64,000 nt of DNA. It comes from Oxyruncus cristatus (Eukaryota; Chordata; Aves; Passeriformes; Cotingidae). Where the stretch lies: positions 323,051-387,050 of the forward strand of contig VXAY01002362.1 in NCBI GenBank assembly GCA_013399855.1, read 5' to 3'. The position numbers and the translations under genes were made by a program. The notes under the pieces were generated by a model. The model ran no database searches. It was given only the letters and a program-made list of their open reading frames with translations, and was not told where the DNA came from. Shown here piece by piece: positions 63,111 through 64,000 of this stretch; positions within the stretch are counted from its first letter, which is position 1; every line of letters begins with the position of its first letter.

Positions 63111-64000
63111 TGGACCCCGAAGGGCCTGCCACGCCCCGCTGCATAGCAAACAAGCAGAAAAAAGCGAGGCAGGGAGTCCGAGAGAGAACCATGAACACTT
63201 GCAGCTCAGCACGACAAATGTCATTCAGGGTTGCTCAGGCCACGGCAGCGTGTATGGCTCTATGCTGTGGCTTCCCAAACTGTCTCATTTACCAACTTGA
63301 TGCCTATTTTGAGATGGCTGTGTATAAGCTTTTCCTGGTAAAGTAGTTCTGCCTTATGTAAGTATTTAAATTGTATCAGGAGGAGACAGTGGCTAGGAAT
63401 GACTTTCTAAACTAGTGGACAAAATGCTCCTTTGAAAAACAGAACTTGGCTTGTAGCTGAATTCCCAGGAAGTATTTATATGTACTGAAATAATACCAAT
63501 AGTATTTGAAAAACTCTTACAGTATTCTCTCTCTGGAGATGATTTTGTTTATTTTGTCCTGGAAGGCAAAACGTGGGTTTTAAAGCCTCTTTGGACAGAG
63601 GAAGCCTTAAGTCTGTGATATTTTCATATTCCGGATCAGAAACTTTCCCTCTTGATAAGAATAATATTACTGTTATTGCTTCCCATTTCCAGTAGTGCAC
63701 ACTAGATCCTGATTTTTTTTTTTCTGGAACCTCTGCACAAATCCAGCTATCTCATAAGGCTTCATGTATGCAGCAGATGCAAAAGAACATCAAAACTGCT
63801 GCTATGAAAACCTGATTTTCCTTCCCAGCATAATGTCAAAAGTATTGCCTTTTCCTTTGGCTATTATCAGTTTCTTTTACTTTCTTGAACTCTGCCACAG
63901 GTGGAAAGATAAATTATGTATTGATTTTTTCCTCTATTTAATAGCCTCATGAACAAAGAGGCAGTGGTGTTGAAAATGGTGCTTCTGGGAGAGAAGGGAC
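63111..64000. other. Non-coding stretch to the window end
   Basis: After the GC-richer patch the sequence returns to AT-rich with T-runs at about 63713. No gene or repeat recognised. Confidence 0.5.

Noticed and set aside
1..64000. CRISPR arrays, operons, phage or bacterial defence genes
   Set aside because: No regularly spaced repeats, no long bacterial-type ORFs and no ribosome-binding layout; repeats present are those of a bird genome.

Overview
The window looks like non-coding nuclear DNA from a bird, most likely a passerine (songbird order). The reasons are seen directly: AT-rich sequence with short ORFs and no bacterial gene organisation; several 5'-truncated CR1 LINE tails carrying the ATAGAATC-type 3' repeats typical of bird genomes; a long terminal repeat of a common avian endogenous retrovirus type; and a tRNA-Ile-derived SINE with a CR1-like 3' end (17918-18093). 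That SINE matches the architecture known from zebra finch as TguSINE1, which is the main reason for saying passerine. No complete protein-coding gene, rRNA, functional tRNA, CRISPR array or prokaryotic system is visible. Family assignments come from recognition by eye, not from a database search.

Layout. 1-5.7 kb: the left edge holds a decayed exon-like stretch on the plus strand and, on the minus strand, the best protein-coding candidate: a terminal exon at 1098-1217 with a strong acceptor and 39 open codons. A weaker minus-strand exon candidate lies at 5595-5665. 9-12.2 kb: an old CR1, a young CR1 end and a probable plus-strand LTR with a G-rich insertion. 17.9-18.9 kb: the SINE, a 400-bp CR1 tail and a G-quadruplex-type tract. 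25-28.5 kb: two minus-strand exon candidates, a 38-bp double palindrome and a GC-richer unassigned block. 29.7-30.3 kb: a minus-oriented solo LTR. 31.5-40 kb: relic CR1 pieces and short splice-flanked candidates. 42.46-42.55 kb: a 93-bp segment able to fold into a closed multibranch structure. 43.2 kb: a plus-strand ORF directly behind a very good splice acceptor. 47.4 kb: a plus-strand CR1 tail. 49.7 kb: an RFX/X-box-like motif. 50.5-64 kb: mostly featureless, with microsatellites, purine tracts and a small GC-richer tandem repeat at 63.06 kb.

Interpretation. The window is best read as gene-desert or intron sequence. If 1098-1217 is a real last exon, much of the window could be intron of a minus-strand gene; four candidate exons (50473-50508, 36107-36145, 27328-27370, 1098-1217) can be read in compatible phases. 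Three of them are very short, so chance is a serious alternative. I found no convincing new multi-gene biological system. The most unusual items are the folded 93-bp element, the phase-compatible exon chain, the double palindrome and the X-box-like site.
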